This document shows, in pieces, positions 44,535-55,600 of a DNA stretch of 64,000 bases; within the stretch, counting starts at the first letter, position 1, and every line of letters starts with the position of its first letter. The translations under genes were made by a program, and so were the position numbers. Source of the DNA: Rosa chinensis (Eukaryota; Streptophyta; Magnoliopsida; Rosales; Rosaceae); the NCBI RefSeq assembly GCF_002994745.2, contig NC_037088.1, forward strand, positions 66,482,397 through 66,546,396. Direction: 5' to 3'. Below the pieces are notes generated by a model. The model made no database searches, had not been told where the DNA came from, and was given only the letters and a program-made list of their open reading frames with translations.

Positions 44535-47500
44535 GAGGAAGAGCGCGGAGTGCATTTACCCCATGACAACCCATTCCTGGTCGACGCCATCCTGGGCAGA
44601 TTTTCTGTGGGGAGAATCTTGGTGGACAGCGGATTCGCCGTCAACGTCATCTTCAGCGGTTGCTACGATCGTCTCAAGCTGAACAAGAAACTACTCCAGG
44701 ATCAGGAGCCACTGCTTAGCTTCTCCGGCGACGTCACACAACCGCTGGGGTCGGATTACATGCTGCTGGTTATTGGCAATAGCCCATGCATGGCAGAGGT
44801 GCATACGGAATTCATTATCGTCGATTGTTTCAGTTCGTACAACGCAATCATTGGACGACCAACGCTTAACAAGCTCAAGTGCATCATTGCCGGATACATG
44901 CTTCTCATGAAATTCCCCACACCCAACGGCACGGGCTGTGTGAGAGGAAGTCAACAGTTGGCCCGGGAATGCTATTCAACGACTATAGCGCGCTCGGCGC
45001 GCTGCCATGAGATCCTGACGGTGGGCAATCACGCACCACCCCCAAATATTTTCGAAGACCCTAGAGATGAGGAGAAAAAATATGTAAAGAAAGAGCCGGT
45101 CAACCCGGACACGTCATTAAAAGTTGTATGCATCTCGGACGAGCACCCTGAGCGGACAGTCCGCATAGGCGCCCAACTAGACCCAGAGGCGGCGGCAGAG
45201 CTCACTCAATTCTTGCGTGATAACGCCGCCGTCTTTGCATGGTCCTACGCGGACATGCCAGGTATCTCTCCTGAAATTATCACTCATAAACTGACCATCA
45301 AACCCTCCTTTTTATCCCATCAAGCAGAAGCGGAGGACCTTTGATGAGGAAAAGTACCAGGCAATAGGAGAAGAGGTTGCCAAGCTCCAGAGCATTGGAT
45401 TCATCCGCCAGGTCGTCTATCCCCAGTGGATCTCCAATTTGGTAATGGTCAAGAAGCCAAGCGACAAGTGGCGGATGTGTGTCGACTTCAAAAATCTCAA
45501 CAAGGCATGCCCAAAGGATAGTTTCCCGCTACCTCATATCGATCAGCTAGTCGATGCAACCGCCGGACATGAGCTCCTCAGCATGATGGACGCGTTCTCC
45601 GGATATAATCAGATCAGGATGCACCCCGGTGACCAGGAGTGCACCACCTTCACCACCGACAAAGGCCTCTACTGCTACAATGTCATGCCTTTCGGTCTGA
45701 AGAACGCCGGTGCAACTTATCAGCGGTTGATGAACGCCATGTTCGCTGAACATCTGGGAAAAATCATCGAGGTCTACGTGGACGACATGCTAGTTAAGAG
45801 CATGTCGGCCAGCGGCCATGTGACAAACCTCAAGATCATAGTAACCATTCTCCTGGCCTATGGTATGCGCCTCAACCCAGAAAAATGTTTTTTTAGAGTC
45901 ACCAATAGCAAATTTTTGGGATACATCGTCAGCGAGCGGGGCATCGAGGCTAACCCGGACAAGGTACATGCCATCCTTAACGTGGCGGACCCCGAGTATA
46001 AGGTGGACGTCCAATGCCTCCAGGGCAAGTTAACCGCCCTTTCTCGATTCATCTCCAGACTCACGGATAGGTGTGCCCCATTCTTCAAACTCCTCAAAAC
46101 AACTCACAAGAAAATCATCAACTGGAACCCAGAGTGTCAGGCGGCGTTCCAGGGCCTGAAAGAATACCTAGCAGCAGGCCCTCTCCTTTCTGTCCCTGTG
46201 CAAGGAGAGACACTGTTTATCTACCTAGCGGTCTCGGTATCAGCCGTAAGCTGCGCCATTGTCCGGAGGGAGGGCCAAGACGAGCTCCCGGTGTTCTACG
46301 CCGGCAGAGGCATGAACGGAGCAGAAACAAGATATTCTCCCTTGGAGCAACTAGCCCTCGCACTCATCGTTGCCGCCAGGCGCCTCCGCCAATACTTCTA
46401 GGCTCACACGATCCATGTGTTGACCAATCAGCCGCTGAGGCAAGTGATGCAGAACCTTGAACACTCGGGGCGCCTCAGCAAGTGGGCCATTGAGCTCAGT
46501 GAGTTCGACATAGACTACAAGCCAAGAGCAGCCATGAAGGCCCAGGCAATGGCGGACTTCATCGCTGAACTCACCGAGCGTCAACCAGAACCCGGTACCG
46601 AGACCAGGCCCGGCACGGAAATGGTAACCACCGAGGAGGCAACTCCGCACTCGGATTGGAACCTCCATGTGGACGGCTCCGCTTGTGCTAAGGCCAGCAG
46701 CGCCGGAGTCATCTTAACAGGACCCGGGGGACTGAACGCGGAGTACGCGTTGAAATTCAACTTCAAAGCTTCAAACAATACGGCGGAGTACGAAGCACTC
46801 ATAGCCGGCCTACTCCTCGCCATCGACTCGGGAGCCGACAACATCAACATATTTAGCGACTCTCAATTAGTCGTTAACCAGGTCAACGACAGCTTCCAAG
46901 CCAAGGACCAGCAATTAGCGACATATTTGGGGTACGTCAAAACGCTGCTTAAAAAGTTCAAATTCCACCCCATCACCCAAATCCCCAGGGAAAGGAACGC
47001 CAAAGCTGATTCACTGGCTAGACTGGCAACCGCCCAACCACATCAAAGTCCAGCGGACACAAGGGTGGAGAGCCTTGACAGACCAAGTATCACAAAAACC
47101 CTAGCGGAGATCTTCAGCGTTGAGGTCGGTCCCAGCTGGATGGACGAGATCATTGCATACAAGCGCAACGGCACACTGTAGGAGGACAAAATCCAGGCGA
47201 GACAGCTCAAACAGAGAGCAACGCGCTATAACATCCAGAATGGCAAGCTTTACCACCAGGGATTCACCCATCCCAATCTCCGCTGTCTCACCCCGGAGGA
47301 GGGAAAGGTTGTTCTAGGACAGAAACACGGCGGAGACTGTGGAAATCACTCGGGCGCCAGATCCTTGGCCAACCGCACAATGCGGCAGGGCTACTTCTGG
47401 CCCACACTTGGCGATGACGCCAGGCGGATTTCGAGGTCTTGCCACAAATGCCAACAGTTTGCAGATCTCCCACATGCACCGGCAGAACTGCTGTCAGTCA

Positions 47501-48360
47501 TCATCGGCCCATGGATTCACTCCACGTGGGGACTCGATTTGATTGGAAAATTCCAAACCGCCAAGGGCCAGTTCAAGTACATCATTGTTGCCATCGACTA
47601 CAACAGCAAGTGGATAGAGGCGGAGCCACTAACGGCAATAACTACCGCCAAGGTAATTCACTTCCTCTGGAAGAACATCTACTGCCGTTATGGGGTCCCA
47701 CATACAATCATTACAGACAACGGCACACAGTTCAACAACAAGGAACTCATCTCCTTTACCGCCAACTTGGGCACCAAGTTGAGTTTTGCATCTGTCGCCC
47801 ATCCCCAAACCAACGGCCAGGTTGAAGCAGCAAACAAGATAATCAAAAAATTGCTAAAAAAGAAACTCGACGACGCCAAGGGTTTATGGGCGGAGAATCT
47901 TCCAGAAGTTTTATGGGCCATCCAGACAACGCCAACCTCCGCCACAGGCGAAACACCCTTTTGTATGATGTTCGGAACAGAGGCTGTCCTACCTATTGAA
48001 GTATCTCAACCTACCGCTAGGGTCGAGGGTTACGGCCCACAAACCAACGACGACGGCATCAACCTGGACAGAGACCTCCTAGAAGAAAAAAGACACTGGG
48101 CTCACTTGCACAACTTGCAAAACAAACAGCGAGTATCGCGTTTTTAAAACGCCAGAGTCAAGGCCCGGAACCTCCAATTGGGGGACTGGGTAATGAAGGA
48201 AGTCATTCCACCACCAACAAAACTCAGCCCAACTTAGGAAGGTCCATACAAAATTGTGCAAGTCGTTAGCCCCGGCACCTTCTACTTAATGGGCAAGGAT
48301 GGCGTCACGTCGACCCACCCTTGGAATACCGAACACCTCCGGTATTACTACAAATAGTCA
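44535..48360 (+). pseudogene. Gypsy pol: protease, RT, RNase H, archaeal-type RNase H, integrase, decayed
   Basis: Protease-like GRILVDSGFAVNVIF begins near 44620. RT follows (DFKNLNKACPKDSFPLP; EVYVDDMLVKS near 45770), then RNase H with SPLEQLALALI. A TAG at 46399 precedes the connection and a second RNase H (LHVDGSACAKASSAGVIL, NNTAEYEALIAG near 46770). A stop at 47179 precedes the integrase (HKCQQFAD; STWGLDLIGKF; ITDNGTQFNN; NGQVEAANK), with further stops near 48145 and 48236. A frame change near 45313 (one extra T) adds to the damage. Order RT-RH-INT defines Ty3/gypsy, and the second RNase H defines Tat. Confidence 0.92.
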
Positions 48361-48776
48361 TGTCGCTACCCAAGAGCATCTTGACTTAGCTAAATTTTTG
48401 TTCAATATTTAGCTAAGGGAAGATACCCAACGGGTACTACCCCACTTTTTGTACACGTTGATCAAACAACTATCAATGAAATGAGGAATTATTCAAACCA
48501 TTGTTCCTAAGCCTAGTATCGAGGGCAACTGGCAACGCCAGCAATAGTCAGCGGACCACGTCCGCTACGTGGTGCACTTGGACCAATCTTAATTCCTTTA
48601 ATGTTTCATTGATTGACAAAAGATAACCCCAAATCAAAGTACTAGCGGTACAAACACATCATAACAAACGCAAACTCAAAAACTTCATTCCATTTTGAAA
48701 TATTTATTACAGCTAGTTATGCCTCAGCGGCTACAAAAAAAATAAAAATAAAGAGAATATAGTACAGATTCCAGCA
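48361..48776. other. Gypsy spacer between pol and antisense gene
   Basis: No open frame. It separates two convergent transcription units: pol ends near 48360 on plus and the antisense gene ends at 48777 on minus. Confidence 0.5.
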
Positions 48777-50751
48777 TCAAGGGTTGCCTCTGACGTCTTC
48801 TACTTCAGCGTGCGGCGACGGGATTGCGCGGCTCATTTGATCTGGCCCTCGGGCTGTGGGACTGGGGGTCTCTATTGTGCCGTCCGCCCTGCTGTACGCC
48901 GCCAGGAAGCCAGCACGTGACACCTCCGACTGGGTAGGAGTCTGCTGAGGCCCTTCCACCGGGCGCGCGCCACTTTCTCCACTGCTTGAGCGGACACCTT
49001 CTGCGGGGGCAGATACGACACCTTTCTCCGGCGGGGCACTCTTAGCCGGCGGCACATCGGGCTGAGACGCTTTTGCGAAGTCGATAGCGCCCTTCCGCTT
49101 CAGCAATTCCAGGTTCGCTAGGGCCGCAACCTTCGCCGACTCGGTCAGGGCCTTCTTGTACTCCGCCGACTGTTTGAATGCCTCAACAGCGGCGGCCGCG
49201 GCGTTATTTCCTTCAACCCTCAGGAGGGCAACCTAACCCTCCAGCCGCTTCACCTCCGTCATACGGGCGGCGGACTCCCGCTGCACGATAATGAGCTTCT
49301 TATCCTTAGAAGCCACCCGCTCCTGCAGCAGGGCGATGTCCTGCTCCAACTTGGAGACGCGTTCATTCCTCTCCAAGTCCCGCTGGATGGCCACCGTCAG
49401 CTTGCCGCGGGCTTTCGCGGCTTCACAATCCGCCTTTGCCAGACGCCGTTCCGCCTCCGCCAGTTTCTCCCTCGCCTCCGCCAATTCCCTCTCAAGACTT
49501 TGGATTTCCTCCGGGAACCCCCCTTCGGCCAGAGACTGCTTTGACGCCGCCACAAACATGTCATGTAACCCCGCGGATATTTGACCAAACGCCGAGCTAT
49601 AGGGCGACTGGTCAATCGCCGTGGGGCGCGAAATCCCCGCTAGGCCGCCGAACCCTAACCGTTCGCAGAGGTGGAATAGAAACTCCCGCTCACCATCCGT
49701 CATAAATTCGGCATACGCGGCAAATGAGTCCAGGTCACTGGCGGCGGGAGCCTCTCCCTCCACCATAGCAGCCTTCGCGGGAGCTTGGCGGGCCTTCTTT
49801 TGCTGACGGACCCCGATTGTCTCCACATCCTCTTCCTCTTCGGGGGAGTCAGGCCGACGGCTTTTTTTCTCAACCACCCTTGGGTTCCCGGCAGTAGCCT
49901 TCGTTAGCTTCGTCGGCGGCTCCTCCCTCGGCGCAGTGACAGTCCCCGCCGGCTGCACCGTTCTTTCTTTATGGGGACCACGCCTGGTGGCGGGTACCTC
50001 TCCTGTTGCGAAGCCGCTGTTGTGGCCCCCTTTTTCCCGCCGGCCACTGGAGCCCCCCGCTTGAACGACAGGAAAACCGTCGGCACCAAGATAGGAGTGG
50101 TGCGGCATCGGCATCACCACCGGAACCTCGGACTGGCTCAGCGCCAGTGTCTCGGGGTTCACCACAGTCTGTTGGGCCGCCAGCCCTTCGGCGTACATGG
50201 CCTCCAGGAAGTTATCTACCTCCGCACGGTCCATTGCTTTGTCAAAAGCGTCGCGACTCGCTTTGTTACCCGGCGGAGTTTCTAAAAAAAAAAAAACCAG
50301 TCAGCCTGGGTTGTACAAAAAAAAAAAAAAAACGTGTGGCGCAGACTTCTTACCAACGGAGCAAGTTAGTCGCTGGTCGACCAATAGCTCCCAACCAGTC
50401 AGAAGTCGAAAGTCCAGGAGGTTGCGATTCCGCCAGCAGCCTCTGATCCGTGCTACGCCACACTCTTCTTCTCGCGTTAGGTTGTACCGCAGTCCCGCTG
50501 CACAAACACTAGTCGTTAGTAAAAATACAAGTCAGCAAGTACAAGAAGCCGCCAACTACGTTTAGCGAAAACCAGTTAACAACCTCGGATATGTTGAAAC
50601 TTCGACTTAATTCTAAACGTCGGAGCCCCCTCGTTTGACCCAGCCTGGTACTCCCACCCCTCTGTGGCGACGCAGAAGGTCCCCCGCCAGTAGGACATGG
50701 AATCCCTTAGATTCTCGATCAGCTTGGGCGATCCCTGGCGACGGCTCAAGT
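48777..50751 (-). pseudogene. Spliced antisense gene of the Tat Gypsy, 5'-interrupted
   Basis: Three visible exons on the minus strand: up to 50751-50584 (SYWRGTFCVATEGWEYQAGS), 50497-50354, and 50281-48777. Donors CGAG|GTTGTT and GTTG|GTAAGA and acceptors TGTGCAG and T-tract-TTTAG fit. The phases 1, 1 agree across all three, with no stop in exons 1 and 2. Exon 3 encodes a disordered, Pro/basic region, then a segment FMTDGEREFLFHLCERLGFGG, then about 90 residues of heptad-like coiled coil (ELAEAREKLAEAERRLAKAD). One in-frame TAG (49233-49235) precedes a Pro/Ser-rich end. Tat elements are known to carry antisense ORFs of unknown role. I do not recognise a catalytic domain. Its 5' end is cut by CACTA-like DNA at 50752. 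Confidence 0.8.
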
Positions 50752-51490
50752 CACTACTACAGAAAGGTCATCAGACGACGGTGGATTTCTGTTGTCTGAT
50801 GACCAAGCTGACCGTGGTCTAAGTGTGTGTTGTGTGATTGAAAAATCAGACAACGGTGATTTCACCGTTGTGTGATAATAGTTTTCTCAACAGAAATGCC
50901 TATTTCCGTTGTGTGAGTTCTGCGCAGCATGTGCCTGTCATGGCATGCGCGGCGATGCCTCGGCACATTCAAACAACAGAAGATGAAATTTTGCCGTTGT
51001 CTGAGATTCATAACACACAACAGGTATGACTTATTTTTTGTTGTCTGAGATTCATAACACACAACGGATATAACTCATTCTTTGTTGTCTGAGATTCATA
51101 ACACACAACGGATATAACTCATTATTTGTTGTCTGAGATTCATAACACACAACGGATATAACTCATTCTTTGTTGTCTGAGATTCATAACACACAACGGA
51201 TATAACTCATTATTTGTTGTCTGAGACTAATAACAGACAACGGATATAACTTAATATTTGTTGTCTGAGGTAAGTAACACACAACTGAAGTAAAATTATC
51301 TCCGTTGTCTGTTAATTACTTAGACAACTGTGATCATTTTATTTCTGTTGTGTGTTATGAATCTCACACAACAGAATTTTGTTTTCTTTTGTTGTTGGTT
51401 GTTAGTTCACACAACAACTATATTTGATTATCTGTTGTGTGAATATTGTAATCAATTGGGTACCAACCAGTGACTGTTGTAGGAGAAGCC
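50752..51490. mobile_element. CACTA-like terminal segment with subterminal repeats
   Basis: Starts CACTACTACAGAAAGG, the usual start of CACTA (En/Spm) elements, followed by a short foldback (ggtcatcagac...gtctgatgacc) and many 'ttgttgtctga' / 'acacacaac' words. A clear right-hand CACTA end was not found. 'ctgttgtaggag' near 51478 may be a degraded one, which would make this a 0.74-kb element. Confidence 0.65.
51000..51300. repeat. 44-bp tandem repeats with 88-bp higher order
   Basis: About seven units starting tctgagattcataacacaca and ending tttgttg. Units alternate cattc / catta at one position, so an 88-bp dimer was the later unit of amplification. It lies in the CACTA-like subterminal region, where such repeats usually serve as transposase binding sites. 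Confidence 0.85.
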
Positions 51491-51717
51491 TAAATTTTGA
51501 ACTCTTTTATCATCATACAACACATGGTTTTGCATTAAAGAGTTGCATGACTGAATATTAGATAGTAATTAACACATAAAAAGTACTCTAATCCATATCA
51601 TTCAATCACCATTTTTCAAACATCCATACATTCAAGATAGATAATGTACCAAACAAGAAATCATTCCTAACTACCTATACATGAAACAAAAGCTGATATA
51701 ATATCTTTACGCTTCAA

Positions 51718-51838
51718 CGAAGTTTCCTTTTGAAGAAGAACAAGGGCAGTCACAAGAGACTTGGCATTTGGCCTCTCACGAGGTTCATACTGCAAACACC
51801 ATGATGCTAATCGCACCAACTCAATTCCTGGGATCACT
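51718..51838 (-). pseudogene. BSK-type receptor-like kinase exon fragment
   Basis: Encodes [20 protein letters not shown] followed by [15 protein letters not shown]. This is a hallmark of the C-terminal kinase-lobe/TPR junction of plant brassinosteroid-signalling kinases (BSK). Only this piece is present, so no kinase activity is possible. It is joined directly to a beta-galactosidase piece on its 5' side. Confidence 0.8.
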
Positions 51839-51859
51839 CTTTCTGCCAGATTGCATACC

Positions 51860-52115
51860 ATATTAGCAGTTCGGCCAAAATTCGTTCCTCCATGGTACTG
51901 TAACAAAATCAGAATAAAAGATGGTTAAATAACATAATTTTACCAACATCAGCAAAGATAAAATTAGTTGTGAAATGTAGAGGAGGAGAATAAGTACCAT
52001 GTAGTAGTTGGCAAAAGAACCACCATTTTGTATAAACCTTGAAACTGAAAATGCCAAGTCCTGACTGTCCTATGCAGGTCTAGTAGGAACTGCCCCAGCA
52101 AATTCTGTATACCTG
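51860..52115 (-). pseudogene. Beta-galactosidase (GH35) gene fragment, two exons
   Basis: The upstream exon (about 52112-51998) encodes YTEFAGAVPTRPA, a stop, then DLAFSVSRFIQNGGSFANYY. The downstream exon (about 51900-51866) encodes [11 protein letters not shown]. These are consecutive conserved blocks of plant BGAL proteins, separated here by an intron of about 95 bp. A stop and the short length make it a relic. Confidence 0.85.
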
Positions 52116-52690
52116 TAAAGTTCACATAAAAAGTCAGAATTAGAAAGAGAAAAAGAAGGAATATTCATTTCGTTTAATGCATATAGTAATCTGATCTCTG
52201 CCCTTACTCTAAAAGACTCTCTCAGTCTCAGTCTCTCTCTCTCTCTAAATCCAAAAAACAATCATTATATGTGTGTGCGCGCGCGCGCGCGTATACATAC
52301 ATATACATACCAGAAGGCATGATTTCTCCTCCTTTTTTTTTACCCATTCTGTACTTACAAATCTAGTTAGCAACAAGCACATGGAAGCAAGCTTGGGACG
52401 TACTGACACTAAAATCAGATTTGTTGTTCATTCTCTCAGGATTTCTGGGTGGGAGGTAGAACACAGTTCAGATTCAAGCATAGGGGCCTTCCCCATCTGA
52501 TGAAGTGGATTTGACATGCTAACTATTCTGATTTTCCAGATTTGAACATAATGAAAGTTTCTACACAATTTGCATGCATTTTCACCATTTGCGTGCTATG
52601 GAATAGAATGAGGTCAAAATACAAATGAGGATTTAGTACGTACAAAGAAAGAATATAATGATACTAAAACAGAGAAGAACCATAAAGTTG
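52116..52690. other. Non-coding part of the mosaic island
   Basis: CT-rich and (CG)n microsatellite sequence (about 52274-52291). No gene piece recognised. Confidence 0.4.
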
Positions 52691-52695
52691 AGGAT

Positions 52696-55600
52696 CAAAC
52701 CTTTCCTTGCAGCGCTGTCATCGTTCTAATGACATTAACCCCACAGTTCTGAGCCAATGTTCGTGGTATAGCCTCAAAAGCTACAGCAGCAGCTTCATAT
52801 GGCCACTGTTCCACCATAAAAACACAAATTTAACCCCAAAACTACTTCTAAAAGCAAATAAAGTGAAGCAACAGCAAGTTTTTAATCTTACCTCCCTAGT
52901 GTTCAGATTACCAATTTCCAGAATTTTGATTCACTTATACAAATATACAAGACTTTGGGGTGAGGAAAGAGCTTTACCTTTTCTATACCTTCAATAGCTT
53001 AACATAACTTTCATCTTCCTACAGGAAAAGACCTTTATACTTGGAAATCGATAAACATTTATCTGGAAATAGTACTTACAGTAATTAAATCTCCATACTG
53101 ACCAGTGAACTTTGTACCGATACAACTTTTAATTAGCCCCAACATTGTTGCACCTGCCATGTAATGTGTACATAAGTTGCATGCCAGAAGTAATTATTTG
53201 AAGATTTGCAGATTATATTGTTCAAGACAAACAAGTCAAAGGAAAAAAATAAACCAAATTATCACTGTAAAACTGTCACTGGAAGTATAATTCAGAAGTT
53301 TAGTCTGTTTATTCTTTTTGACATGTTGTCCTTTACTTGGTCACACTTTAAACTCATGATTCAAATATATCTGAAAATAATATCACAAAAACGCAATAAA
53401 TGTTTAAGTTACAATTGCGGAATTGCCATTGGACACAGATATAGGTGTCCAGCTTCCATTTGCCCTACAGGTGTCAACAGTGGATCTAGAGTTATGCCTA
53501 GTTTCTACTTCTATTAAGCAAAAGCTGAAGCTGTAGTATCAATCCCAAATTGAATATGAGGAGCATAAGGAGTAGCAACCTCAATGAATTATATTACCAA
53601 CTCATTAATCATGAGTTAGACTAACTGAGAGCTCAAAAACCAGATTCTGGACATTAGATACAAATACTGTACACAGACCTCGATAATGACTAGACAAAAA
53701 CATTGATAAGTATAACATAGAGATATTAAGTTAATTGGGGAAAGCGCATAAAACAACAAGAAGCAGAAACTATCATTTCATGCAAGAGCCACCAATAGAG
53801 AAAAATAAAGGATAAAGTAACTGTTAAACAAAAGCAGTTCAACTTGGAGAAAGAGGAATTCAAGAAGACTATCGTGCCTTTGCTGCTGGGTGTGCAAGAT
53901 CCAATTCTCGCAGAATGGCATTCCCGTCATTGGTTACTACAATACATGTTAGCAATGAGGAGAACAACTTTGTTAGAGTTATGCAAATGCATTAACACCG
54001 AAAACAAAATCCTTCAGGATAGCAAATGCGCATAATAGAGATGCACGAGGCTAGACACAGATAAATACAGTAAAATTTGTCCACTTAAGGCAAAAGGATT
54101 GCCTCCACTAGCATCCAGTAGCATCTTTAACATGGACCTTGGTCCCAAGGTTGTACGGATGATGTCAGCAACAGCCTGTCATCATCAGAATATTTATAAG
54201 TTTCATGGTCCTGAGACCTTAATCACTAAAAGTATCAGAACTGAGACATACTCTCTCTTTTTTTCTCAAAAAAGAAACATTTCCGATAAGCACTTGATAT
54301 CATAATTTGCCCTTATCCCTTACATAACTATGTTTTCTAACTTTCTAGAAGCATAATCTACTCACAGAACTCAAAAGGTATGTGTATCTGGCAATTAAAG
54401 TTTCATAGTCACCAGGATAATACTGATGCGAACTCATCCAGAAATTAGAATACAATCAAGACAAACACGAAACAAAATTTCCCTATAAATTTCATTTCAT
54501 TTCCAATTTAACTATCATTGTTCATATTTAGTAATTCTCTCCCACAACAGGACAAAACCAAAACCATCTCCATTTGTATCAAAAGAGTGCAGCAGTTACT
54601 TAAACAGTTCCATAATCCAATTGGTTTGAAATATCTAAAATAAATCCAAGTCATTACTCTAACTAGCAAATGAGTTTCTGGCCAGAGGTAATGGAGCTGA
54701 ATGATTGGTTTGCATCAACCTCTGGAATTAAAGTGGGTTTCTTAAAAGTTTTGAGTAAATCAAGGAGAAAAAATGATGATTACATTGATCAAATGATATC
54801 AACATTTAACAACAAGATGGGGAATGCAAGTTGACTATTGAAAATTTCAATGAAAGCTCCCTAGTTCCTATATGTAAACAGTGCAAAGTAAAATCAGAAA
54901 AATCATAGAGGGTAAAGTAAATTACCAATAAATCGTCCATATACGTTGCCATCCTTGCAAGGAAAAATTGCCTGAGATTTGCATAATACCCTATTAGAGT
55001 CTAAACTACATTCTTATAAAAAAAAGGGGAAGCTAAAGAAAGAAATCAATACAGGTGCAGAGTTTACCGTCTTGAAAAAGTTTATCCAAGAAATGGGCAT
55101 TGATCCTATTAAATGATTGAAAATAAGTGTCAGAAACTTGAGATTTAAGTGAAACTCAGAATCACGAGTTACTCTATAACCCCAAACTGTGAGAGCTGCA
55201 GAAACTACACCAGTATAATAGTGAGCACTTGAGTTACCTCCACTTGTTGGGCAATTATAATATTCAAGAGAGACACCATCTTCATTAGACAACAGTTGAA
55301 ATGAGCTTCTGTTCATCAACTTGGGTTCTTCATATCGTGTGCTAGGTATCTCCCAAGCTCTTGAGATCAGCCTGCATAACCATTGTCCAGACATCAATGA
55401 TCCTGAATTCCATCCATCTATTTCATAAGGAAAACTGCTTATGAGTGTATTTGAAGAGCTTTATGTCCTCATGGCATAGTATGTCTATAACTACTATAGT
55501 AAGCCAATATAAGGAGATCTAATGGATCATATCATTTTAAAGCATAGCATGAATGGATTACTTAGGCTCTAGCAAGTGCAGCAGCCGACGGCACCTTTCC

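Noticed and set aside
51001..51300. CRISPR-like array
   Set aside because: Units are contiguous tandem repeats without unique spacers, in a plant transposon context.
53206..53517. 103-codon frame within the CCT3-derived part
   Set aside because: No recognisable motif, AT-rich, and lies in what should be a CCT3 intron.
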